Source of the DNA: Planctomycetota bacterium
GTDB taxonomy: Bacteria; Planctomycetota; Phycisphaerae; UBA1845
DNA: 15,075 nucleotides
Direction: 5' to 3'
NCBI GenBank assembly: GCA_024277835.1
Contig: JAJRUK010000382.1
Span: 1-15,075, forward strand
Part shown: positions 7,562 through 14,363 of the stretch, one piece after another
Layout: each line of letters starts with the position of its first letter
Position numbering within the stretch: position 1 is the first letter of the stretch
Position numbers and translations under genes: made by a program
Notes under the pieces: model-generated
The model's database searches: none
Seen by the model: the letters and a program-made list of their open reading frames with translations, nothing else
What the model was told of the DNA's origin: nothing

Positions 7562-9141
7562 TTGGGTTCCTTTCGCGACCCGTACGCCCTCGTGCTCTTC
7601 GCCCGAGCGACAGGAGGAAGGCCTATTCGCTGCGCGGGTCGGCGAAGGGCAAAAACGTGTCGATTGGGCGGCGTCATCTCGCGATCTTCGTGACATCCGA
7701 TGCAACCACGCCGTTCACCGGGCATGACCCAAAAGAAGCTTTGCATCCGATCAAGCATCTTGCCGTCGAGACCGACACTTGCGAGTTGAAGAGGTGTCCG
7801 CGCTGGCAGTTCAACAAAGAACGAGCCATCCGACTCAACACGCGCCTCACCGAGGAGCTTCGGTCCGGAAAGATCGGTCGGTGAAAGCGAGTTGCTGAAG
7901 ACCCGAACCGTTTCGATCTCAAAATCTCGATCGCTTTGGATGGACTGGTCCGAAAGATACACGTTGAGGCAGTAGAGCTGTGCAACGGAACCGTCGTGAT
8001 TCACCACGCTTGATCGCCCGGGCGGTTTCGATCGAGGGCCAACCCAGACCGCGTCCAACGCATGCCACTTCGGATCATCGAGCACCGTGGCAATGACTTT
8101 GCCGTCGTTCGCGTCAAGAATGGACAAACGCCGCAGTGGGGCGGTGCCCCGCCTTGGGATGGAATGCGAGACCAGCACCTTACCGCCGGGCATTGGCGAT
8201 AGCGCGTGGATTCTTTCACCCGCGATGTTTCGAACGATACGCCGCGAGTGCAAGCTCCGTGTTCGTGCGACGGAGATAACCTTGCACCCCGTTCCATCAC
8301 ACTCCGAGTAGACAACGGTATTGGCATCGACTTGACACGGCGCTGTTCGACTGGCTGCTGCGCCATGCAGCCCCGCGAACGGAAAGACATCTGTGCCGTC
8401 CGTGTTGATCGTGAACAGGGCAGTGTTTTCGACTACACCTTCTTCGGCGGAATCGCTCTCGGAAGGTGCAGCCATTGAGAAGATCAATCGCCCGTCGCTA
8501 AGAATCGTCGGATCAGACACGCCCTTCGACGCGAACGTGACGGGATGCATCTCTGCGCCGTCCAACCGACACGAATAGATCGTCGATGGCGCATCCATTG
8601 TTGGCAGGGTTACGAATGCGATCTGGTCTTCGGGGGCTACCGCGTCGATGGTATAGATCGTCGAAAGATAGATCGCCTGCGCGCAGCCGCCAGGGCATTC
8701 CGTGACCTTACGCAACCCCGATCCATCGACACCAATTTCCCATATCGCAGGAGCGTCAGCGTTTGCCTTTGCTCCGGCAAACAGGATTCGTTTGCCGTCA
8801 AACGAGCAGTTCGGTTTTCCAGCCGAACGAAAGCCTTCCGTAAGAATTGAAACGATCTCCGATTTCGCCGCATCGACCAGCACGATTCGAGCGCCGGTTA
8901 GCTTGCCCGAAGGAATGGTTGTTGGCGCTTGCGAGACTGCGACAATCCCGCGCGAGATCACTCCCGCAAGTTTGCCTTGTGTTGGTTTTGATCGATGGGG
9001 AGCCGTCGGGCGCTCTGCACACCCACTCCCGAGCGTGGCGACAAGTGCGCACGCGCAAACCGCCGCTGCAACCGTGTGCGAGATACCTCGCGACGGTCGC
9101 TGGCAGGTAGCGGGGTTCCGTCTGGATGCGGCGCTCAGCAT
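7558..9141 (-). CDS. HzsA-like propeller lipoprotein with one c-type haem site
   Basis: This 527-residue protein has a lipoprotein signal (hydrophobic residues about 23-37, lipobox LGSGC with Cys41), so it should be lipid-anchored in the cell envelope. Residues about 80-370 look like a TolB/WD40-type propeller (FDGKRILFAGAKA, WEIGVDGSGLRKVTE). Near the C-terminus, DGSFFVELPA and FFWVMPGERRGCIGCHEDRE match the region I know from the hydrazine synthase alpha-subunit (HZS-alpha) family, which is widespread in planctomycetes that do not do anammox. The single haem c motif CIGCH is at residues 480-484 and only 43 residues follow. True HZS-alpha is longer and has a second haem, so hydrazine synthesis should not be inferred. 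It is first in the minus operon; its TGA overlaps the ATG of the multihaem gene, suggesting coupled translation and a shared electron path. A possible GGAG lies 10 bases before the start. Confidence 0.9.
   Translation of the reverse strand: MLSAASRRNPATCQRPSRGISHTVAAAVCACALVATLGSGCAERPTAPHRSKPTQGKLAGVISRGIVAVSQAPTTIPSGKLTGARIVLVDAAKSEIVSILTEGFRSAGKPNCSFDGKRILFAGAKANADAPAIWEIGVDGSGLRKVTECPGGCAQAIYLSTIYTIDAVAPEDQIAFVTLPTMDAPSTIYSCRLDGAEMHPVTFASKGVSDPTILSDGRLIFSMAAPSESDSAEEGVVENTALFTINTDGTDVFPFAGLHGAAASRTAPCQVDANTVVYSECDGTGCKVISVARTRSLHSRRIVRNIAGERIHALSPMPGGKVLVSHSIPRRGTAPLRRLSILDANDGKVIATVLDDPKWHALDAVWVGPRSKPPGRSSVVNHDGSVAQLYCLNVYLSDQSIQSDRDFEIETVRVFSNSLSPTDLSGPKLLGEARVESDGSFFVELPARTPLQLASVGLDGKMLDRMQSFFWVMPGERRGCIGCHEDREMTPPNRHVFALRRPAQRIGLPPVARAKSTRAYGSRKEPK
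7567..7573 (-). promoter_or_regulatory. Ribosome binding site that sets the cytochrome start at 7561
   Basis: On the minus strand AAAGGAA lies just upstream of the ATG at 7561, with seven bases between its GG and the start codon. It sits inside the last codons of the upstream gene. An in-frame start at 7705 would put 48 charged residues before the hydrophobic export signal, so 7561 is preferred. Confidence 0.8.
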
Positions 9142-9352
9142 TCTTCTGGCTCTCCGGCACGATTCGGACCACTCGACATCTGAATGAAAAGAAGCGTGTC
9201 GATGCTTGCATTATCGGCCCAGTTCCCCGAATCCATGCTGTGCGTACCGATGCTCGTCGTCTGGCACATGGATTGCCGTAAGAACGTACGGGGGTGTTCT
9301 GCGCATATCGGAACCACTGCCCACGGCGTATCTCGCAATGGAGAGCTGTTTC
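9142..9352. other. Divergent intergenic region between the haem operon and the Rid/DUF362 operon
   Basis: About 210 bases separate the two divergent starts, so promoters for both operons are expected here. I find only a GATAAT-like -10 candidate on the minus strand (near 9208-9213) without a good -35 partner, and no convincing plus-strand pair. No operator palindrome stands out. Confidence 0.4.
9340..9345 (+). promoter_or_regulatory. Ribosome binding site that sets the Rid protein start at 9353
   Basis: GGAGAG lies seven bases before the ATG at 9353. It overlaps the competing in-frame ATG at 9338, which would add only MESCF and lacks its own site. Confidence 0.65.
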
Positions 9353-9820
9353 ATGATTCAATCCGACAGTCGCAACCGAGTGAAGAAAGAAGCCGTCAAG
9401 AACCCGGCGGTGCTCAACGAGGCTTACGACTATCCGCGTCAGGTCTCATTTTCGCGTGGAATGAGGGTCGAGCTTGACGGCCAAGTGATGCTTTTCATCT
9501 CAGGAACCGCGAGCATCGATGAAAACGGCAAGTCCATCCACAAGGGCGACGTCGCCGCCCAAACGCGCCGCGTGTTTACAAATATCGCGTCGCTCTTAGA
9601 AAGCGAAGGGGCGGACTGGAAAGATGTTGTTCGAACAACGTGCTATCTTGTGGATTTCGATCATTACGACGGGTTCAACGACGCACGCACGGAGTTCTAC
9701 GAAAAGCAGCGCCTTGACCCGCTCCCTGCAAGCACCTGTATTCAGGCAACCTTGTGTCGCCCTGAGCTTCTTGTCGAGATCGAAGCGATCGCGATGATCC
9801 CCAAGGACCGACCGCGATGA
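9353..9820 (+). CDS. Rid-family (YjgF/YER057c/UK114) protein
   Basis: This 155-residue protein fits the Rid fold: residues about 28-150 include VSFSRGMRVELDG, LFISGTASIDENG, the helix GDVAAQTRRVFTNIASLL, GADWKDVVRTTCYLVDF and the C-terminal strand LLVEIEAIAMIP. No signal peptide is seen, so it is cytoplasmic and probably trimeric. Archetypal RidA hydrolyses reactive enamine/imine intermediates using a conserved Arg before the LPKD/VEIE strand. Here the equivalent stretch reads QATLCRPELLVEIE, which by eye puts Leu at the usual Arg position. It is thus likely a non-archetypal Rid subfamily whose substrate is unknown, and I do not use the name ridA. Its TGA overlaps the ATG of the DUF362 gene (ATGA at 9817-9820), so the two are probably translated together. 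A longer frame from 9206 has no support upstream of 9338. Confidence 0.88.
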   Translation: MIQSDSRNRVKKEAVKNPAVLNEAYDYPRQVSFSRGMRVELDGQVMLFISGTASIDENGKSIHKGDVAAQTRRVFTNIASLLESEGADWKDVVRTTCYLVDFDHYDGFNDARTEFYEKQRLDPLPASTCIQATLCRPELLVEIEAIAMIPKDRPR

Positions 9821-11490
9821 AGAGTTCACCACGAGGGGAAGCTTCCGCGGCGCGCGACTGCCGGCAACGTTGCCACTCACAGCTCGTCCGTCGCCGCCGT
9901 TACCGTTTGTGGGGTCTTGTCGTCGGAGTTTGCGCACTCGTGTGGGTCGTCGTTCGGGCAGGATCAAAACCCTCGCGTCTTTCGTATCCATGTCAGCAAT
10001 CGGCGCTTGTCGTCGCGTTCACCAACCTCCTTGGTCCGCTACTCGCGTTGCTGATCGCAGCCCGCGTTGGTCTGCTCAGGTGTCTTCGTTCAACAGGTGG
10101 AAAGCTCATCGGTGGGGCGTGCGGGACGCTTTTCGTCGCGATATGGACATTCGCATCTTTCGAGACGCTCCCACCGCTAACACGAATAGCTCCGCCGACA
10201 GACCACTTCCCCGACGTCTACTTTGTGCGTCACGCCCGCAATCCAACTCCAACGACACTTGGCGGCATCGACGATCTTGTCACGCTCATGGGTGTCGAGG
10301 GGTTCAAACTTCATCGATCTGTGAACCACGCTATCACGGCAGGACCGAACGGATTGATTGAAACGGACTCGGTTGTGCTTCTGAAAGTAAACGCGCAGTG
10401 GGGCGACCGTGGTGGGACCAATACCGACGTTGTTCGGGGGGTGATCCGGAACATTGTGGATCATCCCGACGGTTTCGACGGTGAAATCGTGGTCGTCGAT
10501 AATGGTCAGGGCTTCGGAAGCCTGAGTCGGACGAACAACAACGCAGAAGACACGACCCAATCCGTCGAAGACGTCGTCGCAGACTTCGTGGCCGAGGGCT
10601 GGCGCGTATCTGCTCACCTGTGGGACTCGATTCGTGAGATTCCCGCGGACGAGTACATCAACGGAGACCTTCGCGATGGGTACGTGGTTGCGTCGTCGCT
10701 CGACGTGCAGACCAGCGTTCGTGTTTCGTACCCCAAGTTCCAAACAAGCTACGGAACGTATGTCAGCTTCAAGAGAGGGATCTGGGAACCGCTCTTCGCC
10801 TTGTATGACTCGAACCGTCTCGTTGTTATCAACATGCCTGTTCTCAAGACGCATGCGATCTACGCTGTGACCGCAAGCGTCAAGAACTTCATGGGCGTCG
10901 TGACGAGAAGACTCGGCACCGACTCGCACAACGGCGTTGGACGCGGCGCGATGGGCTCGATTCTTGCCGACGTCCGCATGCCCGACCTGACGATCCTCGA
11001 CGCCGTCTGGATCCTCGCGCGACCGGGTCGTGGACCCAGCGCATGGTACGAGGAAGCAAGCTTTCGCAATCAACTTGTCGCCGGGACTGACCCGGTCGCG
11101 CTCGACCGATGGGCGGTCAAGAACGTGCTACTGCCTCAGATCATCGAGAACGGCTACGGGGAGAGTTCGTGGCGGGCGACGCAAGATCCCGACAATCCCG
11201 CTGGCGTCTTTCGCCAGTATCTCGATCGTTCCATGAACGAAATGTTGCTGGGCGCAATCCGAACAACGAACGACACCGACTCCGTCAAGCTCCATGTCTG
11301 GTCCGGAGATACTGATCTCGATGGCGATCTCGATCTCGCCGACTTTGCCAAGTTCGCGTCTTGCGCGACGGGGCCAGATATCGCGACGGATGCTCTATGC
11401 GAGACCTTCGACTACAACGCGGATTCACGTTCGGACCTGCTTGACATCGCGGCATTCCAGAACATTTTCACCGCTTCGTTCGACAACTAG
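9817..11490 (+). CDS. Membrane-anchored DUF362 protein with a dockerin-like C-terminal tail
   Basis: This is a 557-residue protein. After a basic N-terminus (RRRRYR, 25-30) there are three hydrophobic segments, about 31-47, 62-82 and 96-114, so it is membrane-anchored. Residues about 130-470 fit DUF362 (PF04015): VYFVRHARNP, IRNIVDHPDGFDGEIVVVDNG, INMPVLKTHAIYAVTASVKNFMG (N339 to G360) and LVAGTDPVALDRWAV. The biochemical role of this family is unsettled. Residues 497-557 form a dockerin-like repeat pair (DTDLDGDLDLADF and DYNADSRSDLLDI) close to the tail of the secreted protein at 880-3402. That tail would be expected outside the cytoplasm, which predicts that the DUF362 domain is also on the outer face of the membrane. 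The start overlaps the Rid gene by ATGA. No intrinsic terminator is seen after the stop. Confidence 0.9.
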   Translation: MKSSPRGEASAARDCRQRCHSQLVRRRRYRLWGLVVGVCALVWVVVRAGSKPSRLSYPCQQSALVVAFTNLLGPLLALLIAARVGLLRCLRSTGGKLIGGACGTLFVAIWTFASFETLPPLTRIAPPTDHFPDVYFVRHARNPTPTTLGGIDDLVTLMGVEGFKLHRSVNHAITAGPNGLIETDSVVLLKVNAQWGDRGGTNTDVVRGVIRNIVDHPDGFDGEIVVVDNGQGFGSLSRTNNNAEDTTQSVEDVVADFVAEGWRVSAHLWDSIREIPADEYINGDLRDGYVVASSLDVQTSVRVSYPKFQTSYGTYVSFKRGIWEPLFALYDSNRLVVINMPVLKTHAIYAVTASVKNFMGVVTRRLGTDSHNGVGRGAMGSILADVRMPDLTILDAVWILARPGRGPSAWYEEASFRNQLVAGTDPVALDRWAVKNVLLPQIIENGYGESSWRATQDPDNPAGVFRQYLDRSMNEMLLGAIRTTNDTDSVKLHVWSGDTDLDGDLDLADFAKFASCATGPDIATDALCETFDYNADSRSDLLDIAAFQNIFTASFDN

Positions 11491-11863
11491 TGATTCCTGC
11501 GAAGATGACCTGCGGTCCAAATGATAGGGCCGAACTGAACTCCTCGCGTGGCGGTTTCGCCGTTCAACCCGATCGCCGGCTGGCGTTTGTCGTGGATTCC
11601 TGACCGACCGCAGGGTGGGTTCTCAGCGAAAGTCCGACGCTCTGGAACGCGGCTTGCTGGGAGGACTTCGGAGCTGGACGGGACCGGTGTAGCCCCACTT
11701 GCGACCATCATTCGGGCGTGCGACAGTTTCTCGCGCGATTCCGGGCTGATATGGCGGGGAGGGCCCTATCGCGTCCATTCCCAGGATGCCGGAGAACGAC
11801 CTCCCCACGGGCAGGACGATCATTGCTCGGGGTGGGTATGCACACAAGAAGGGCCAAGACGTT
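11491..11863. other. Intergenic region before the oxidoreductase operon, no supported gene
   Basis: About 370 bases separate the DUF362 stop from the preferred start of the oxidoreductase alpha subunit. The open frames here give low-complexity Arg/Gly-rich translations typical of chance. No clear terminator or -35/-10 pair was found, so whether the oxidoreductase genes have their own promoter cannot be decided from sequence alone. If the upstream in-frame ATG at 11786 is used, the gap shrinks to 295 bases. Confidence 0.45.
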
Positions 11864-13021
11864 ATGCGAGAGTTTATTACGGGGAATCAAGCGATCGTTC
11901 GGGGGGCGGTTCGCGCTGGCTGCAACTTTGTTGCGGGGTATCCGATTACGCCGGCAAGTTCGATTCTTACGGAAGTGCTTCGCGCGTTCGCTGATGGCTC
12001 GGGTGTCGTCGTTCAGACTGAGGACGAGATTGCCGCGATCGGTCAGTGCATCGGTGCGTCGATGGCGGGTGCCAAGGTGATGACCGCCACATCCGGTCCG
12101 GGCATCAGCCTGTATAGCGAGAACATCGGACTCGCGCAGATGGGCGAAGCGCCGCTGGTGATCGTGGACTGTCAACGGATGGGACCGGCGACGGGCGGAG
12201 CTACGGCGACCGGGGACGGCGACGTGATGTTCGCCCGGCATGTAACGTCGGGCAGCTATCCCATTCCGGTGCTCGCCGCGACAGACGCGACGACTGCTTA
12301 CCGACTCGCATATGAGGCGTTCAACATCGCCGAACGATTGCGCACGCCGGTGATCTTGTTATCTTCAAAGGCGATCGCGCTTACGCGGCAGACGGTTGAT
12401 CTGGAAAAGGTGCAGCTCTCTCCATGCGTCGAGCGAAAAGCGGCAGCCCCCGATGCGACGTTTCATCCGTACAAGGTTGATCAACCGGGCGGTGTTCCCG
12501 ATTTTGCTCCGATCGGCGGGTCGCAGCGCGTACGGTTCACCGGATCGATTCATGATGAAGAGGGCGTGCTTACGATCGAGCGAGATCAAATCGACGCGAA
12601 ACTCCAGAGACTCAATACGAAGATTCTTGCAGGGTCGGACGCGCTTGAGCTTGTGGACGAAGACCTCGACGACTCTGCGGAGACGCTTGTCATTTCGTAC
12701 GGACTGGCAGACGGCGCAGCTCGCGAGGCGGTGCGACAATCGCGTGATTGCGGTGCGATGGTAAGTCACTTGACCTTATATAGTCTCTGGCCTGTTCCGG
12801 CTAAAGCTATTCGTCGAGCGGTGACGCCTTCGATCAAACGCGTCATCGTGCCAGAACTGAACCTCGGTTTGTACGTCGAAGAGATACGCAAACTGCTTCC
12901 GGGGATCGACGTGATGTCGATTCAGCGGATCGACGGCGGGCTGATTGAACCGCAACGAATCGTCAGTGCTGTCACAGCAGACTCGCCATGCGGATGTCGA
13001 TGCGGAGGGCAGTCGAAATGA
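11864..13021 (+). CDS. 2-oxoacid:ferredoxin oxidoreductase, alpha subunit (KorA/PorA type)
   Basis: This 385-residue protein is the pyrimidine-binding alpha subunit of a thiamine-diphosphate-dependent 2-oxoacid:ferredoxin oxidoreductase, which converts a 2-oxoacid and CoA to acyl-CoA, CO2 and reduced ferredoxin, or the reverse. Diagnostic stretches are FITGNQAIVRGAVRAG (4-19), GYPITPASSI (25-34), QTEDEIAAIG with the catalytic-region Glu (51-60), TATSGPGISLYSENIG (74-89) and QRMGPATG (104-111). A later Rossmann-like region (ETLVISYGLADGAARE) and ELNLGLYVEEIR match the C-terminal domains. The usual gamma domain is not attached here; it is on the next gene. ATG 11864 is chosen because family similarity begins directly after it; the in-frame ATG at 11786 would add 26 unmatched residues. 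The C-terminus has a small Cys-rich tail (PCGCRCGG). Its TGA overlaps the ATG of the beta subunit. The substrate (2-oxoglutarate, pyruvate or a branched-chain acid) is not decided. Confidence 0.92.
   Translation: MREFITGNQAIVRGAVRAGCNFVAGYPITPASSILTEVLRAFADGSGVVVQTEDEIAAIGQCIGASMAGAKVMTATSGPGISLYSENIGLAQMGEAPLVIVDCQRMGPATGGATATGDGDVMFARHVTSGSYPIPVLAATDATTAYRLAYEAFNIAERLRTPVILLSSKAIALTRQTVDLEKVQLSPCVERKAAAPDATFHPYKVDQPGGVPDFAPIGGSQRVRFTGSIHDEEGVLTIERDQIDAKLQRLNTKILAGSDALELVDEDLDDSAETLVISYGLADGAAREAVRQSRDCGAMVSHLTLYSLWPVPAKAIRRAVTPSIKRVIVPELNLGLYVEEIRKLLPGIDVMSIQRIDGGLIEPQRIVSAVTADSPCGCRCGGQSK
13004..13009 (+). promoter_or_regulatory. Ribosome binding site that sets the beta-gamma subunit start at 13018
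   Basis: GGAGGG lies eight bases before the ATG at 13018, inside the 3' end of the alpha-subunit gene. The earlier in-frame ATGs at 12988 and 12994 have no comparable site and would lengthen the overlap. Confidence 0.75.
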
Positions 13022-14331
13022 CAACACTCGCCGTCAAACGCAACGAAATGGCCTTTTGCCCCGGATGTTCGCACGGGATGGTGCTGGAACGTCTATCCGA
13101 GGCGTTCGATCGGATGAACCTTGCGCCGACGGACGTGTGCATCGTGACCGACATCGGTTGCGTCGGCATCTCGGACCGCTATCTCGACTGCCACACGTTC
13201 CACGGTTTGCACGGTCGGTCGATTACTTATGCAGAGGGGATCAAGCGTGCCCGCCCGGAGTTGACGGTGGTCGTGCTGATCGGCGATGGCGGCTGCGGAA
13301 TCGGGACGGCCCATCTGGTTCATGCCGCGCGCCGTGGCATCGATATTAACGTCATCGTGTTTAATAATTTCAACTTCGGCATGACCGGCGGCCAACATTC
13401 ATCCACCACGCCAGTTTGCGCTCAGACTCCGACGACGCCGGCGGGTGCGACGGACTATCCGTTCGACGTTTGTCAAACTGTCGGCGCAAATGGCGCGTCG
13501 TATGTCGGTCGCTTCACCGCGTTTGACAAGGATCTGCCAGACCGAATGGAAGCGGCCCTGCGTGCGCCGGGGTTTTCGCTGCTCGATACGTGGGAGCTTT
13601 GTGTGGCTTACTACGCCGAGCGGAACCGCCTCAACCGCAAGACACTGACGACGTTGTCAGATGAGATGGACCTGCCGTTGGGAGAACTTGAATGCCGACG
13701 CCGTCCCCAACCCCCATCGCTCGCCGTTACAGCGACAGGAAACGCAGTCACAAAGACAGCCGAGCCATCCATCGCGTTGTCGTGGGCAGAGCGAACGGAG
13801 TTTTGCGTCGCAGGATCGGCGGGGCAGCGCATCCTTTCGGCGGTCGGCGTTATTGGCAGAATTGCGGTGGCGGGAGGACTATATGCCGCACAGTCCGACG
13901 ATTTTCCGATTACCGTTCGGCGCGGGCATTCGGTGTCGAACCTGATTCTCTCGCGCAAGGCGATCGTCTACACGGGCGTCGATCGCACAGATCTATTGCT
14001 AGTGCTCACGGAAGATGGTGTTCGTCGGGTGAAGTCCTGGCAGGCGCTCTCGACCGATACGCTTGTGTTGGCGGAGGCGTCATTGAATCTGCCCGCCACA
14101 GGCGCGCGCATCGAACGAATTGATCGCAAGACCGCGGAGAAACTTGTTGGAAAAACTTCTGCGGCGCTTGCGCTGCTGAGCTACGCGATTGTACGTGGGG
14201 GATGGCTCGATGAAGACCGTTTTCGCACTGCGGCTGAGTTCGGCGTGCGCGGGAAGTATCGCGACGAAAATCTGAAAGCCATCGACGCGGGCATAGGCCT
14301 TGCTCGCGCCGGTTTCGAGCTTGAGACCTAA
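13018..14331 (+). CDS. 2-oxoacid:ferredoxin oxidoreductase, beta subunit fused to a gamma domain (KorB-KorC type)
   Basis: This 437-residue protein starts at ATG 13018 and overlaps the alpha gene by four bases. Residues about 9-220 are the thiamine-diphosphate-binding beta subunit: CPGC (14-17), DIGC (45-48), GDGGCGIGT (89-97) and FNNFNFGMTGGQ (115-126). Cys14, Cys17, Cys48 and probably Cys195 would bind the [4Fe-4S] cluster. Residues about 221-258 look like a linker (RRRPQPPSLAVTATG). Residues about 261-437 resemble the gamma subunit: CVAGSAGQRILSAVGVIGRIAVAGG, RRGHSVSNLILS and LLLVLTEDGV. The more familiar bacterial fusion joins gamma to alpha, so a C-terminal gamma on beta is unusual to my knowledge. 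With the alpha gene it supplies alpha, beta and gamma functions; a ferredoxin-like delta subunit is not present in the window. Confidence 0.92.
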   Translation: MTTLAVKRNEMAFCPGCSHGMVLERLSEAFDRMNLAPTDVCIVTDIGCVGISDRYLDCHTFHGLHGRSITYAEGIKRARPELTVVVLIGDGGCGIGTAHLVHAARRGIDINVIVFNNFNFGMTGGQHSSTTPVCAQTPTTPAGATDYPFDVCQTVGANGASYVGRFTAFDKDLPDRMEAALRAPGFSLLDTWELCVAYYAERNRLNRKTLTTLSDEMDLPLGELECRRRPQPPSLAVTATGNAVTKTAEPSIALSWAERTEFCVAGSAGQRILSAVGVIGRIAVAGGLYAAQSDDFPITVRRGHSVSNLILSRKAIVYTGVDRTDLLLVLTEDGVRRVKSWQALSTDTLVLAEASLNLPATGARIERIDRKTAEKLVGKTSAALALLSYAIVRGGWLDEDRFRTAAEFGVRGKYRDENLKAIDAGIGLARAGFELET

Positions 14332-14350
14332 CGAAAGTGACAGGATACCA

Positions 14351-14356
14351 AGGGAG
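14351..14356 (+). promoter_or_regulatory. Ribosome binding site that sets the SUKH protein start at 14364
   Basis: AGGGAG lies seven bases before the ATG at 14364. An in-frame GTG at 14337 would add nine residues and has no clear site. Confidence 0.7.
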
Positions 14357-14363
14357 CTTTGGC

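Noticed and set aside
7558..9141. Hydrazine synthase and therefore an anammox bacterium
   Set aside because: Only an HzsA-like region with one haem site is present, the beta and gamma synthase subunits are absent, and HzsA-like proteins are common in planctomycetes without anammox.
9206..9352. Longer N-terminus for the Rid protein
   Set aside because: The extra residues are Cys/Arg-rich and unlike the family, while ATG 9353 has a well-placed GGAGAG.
10177..11073. 298-residue minus-strand open frame
   Set aside because: It is antisense to the DUF362 gene, whose family motifs are clear; the opposite frame is open only as a by-product of codon bias.
11548..11994. 148-residue plus-strand open frame before the oxidoreductase alpha gene
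   Set aside because: It overlaps the conserved start of the alpha subunit in another frame and its translation is compositionally random.
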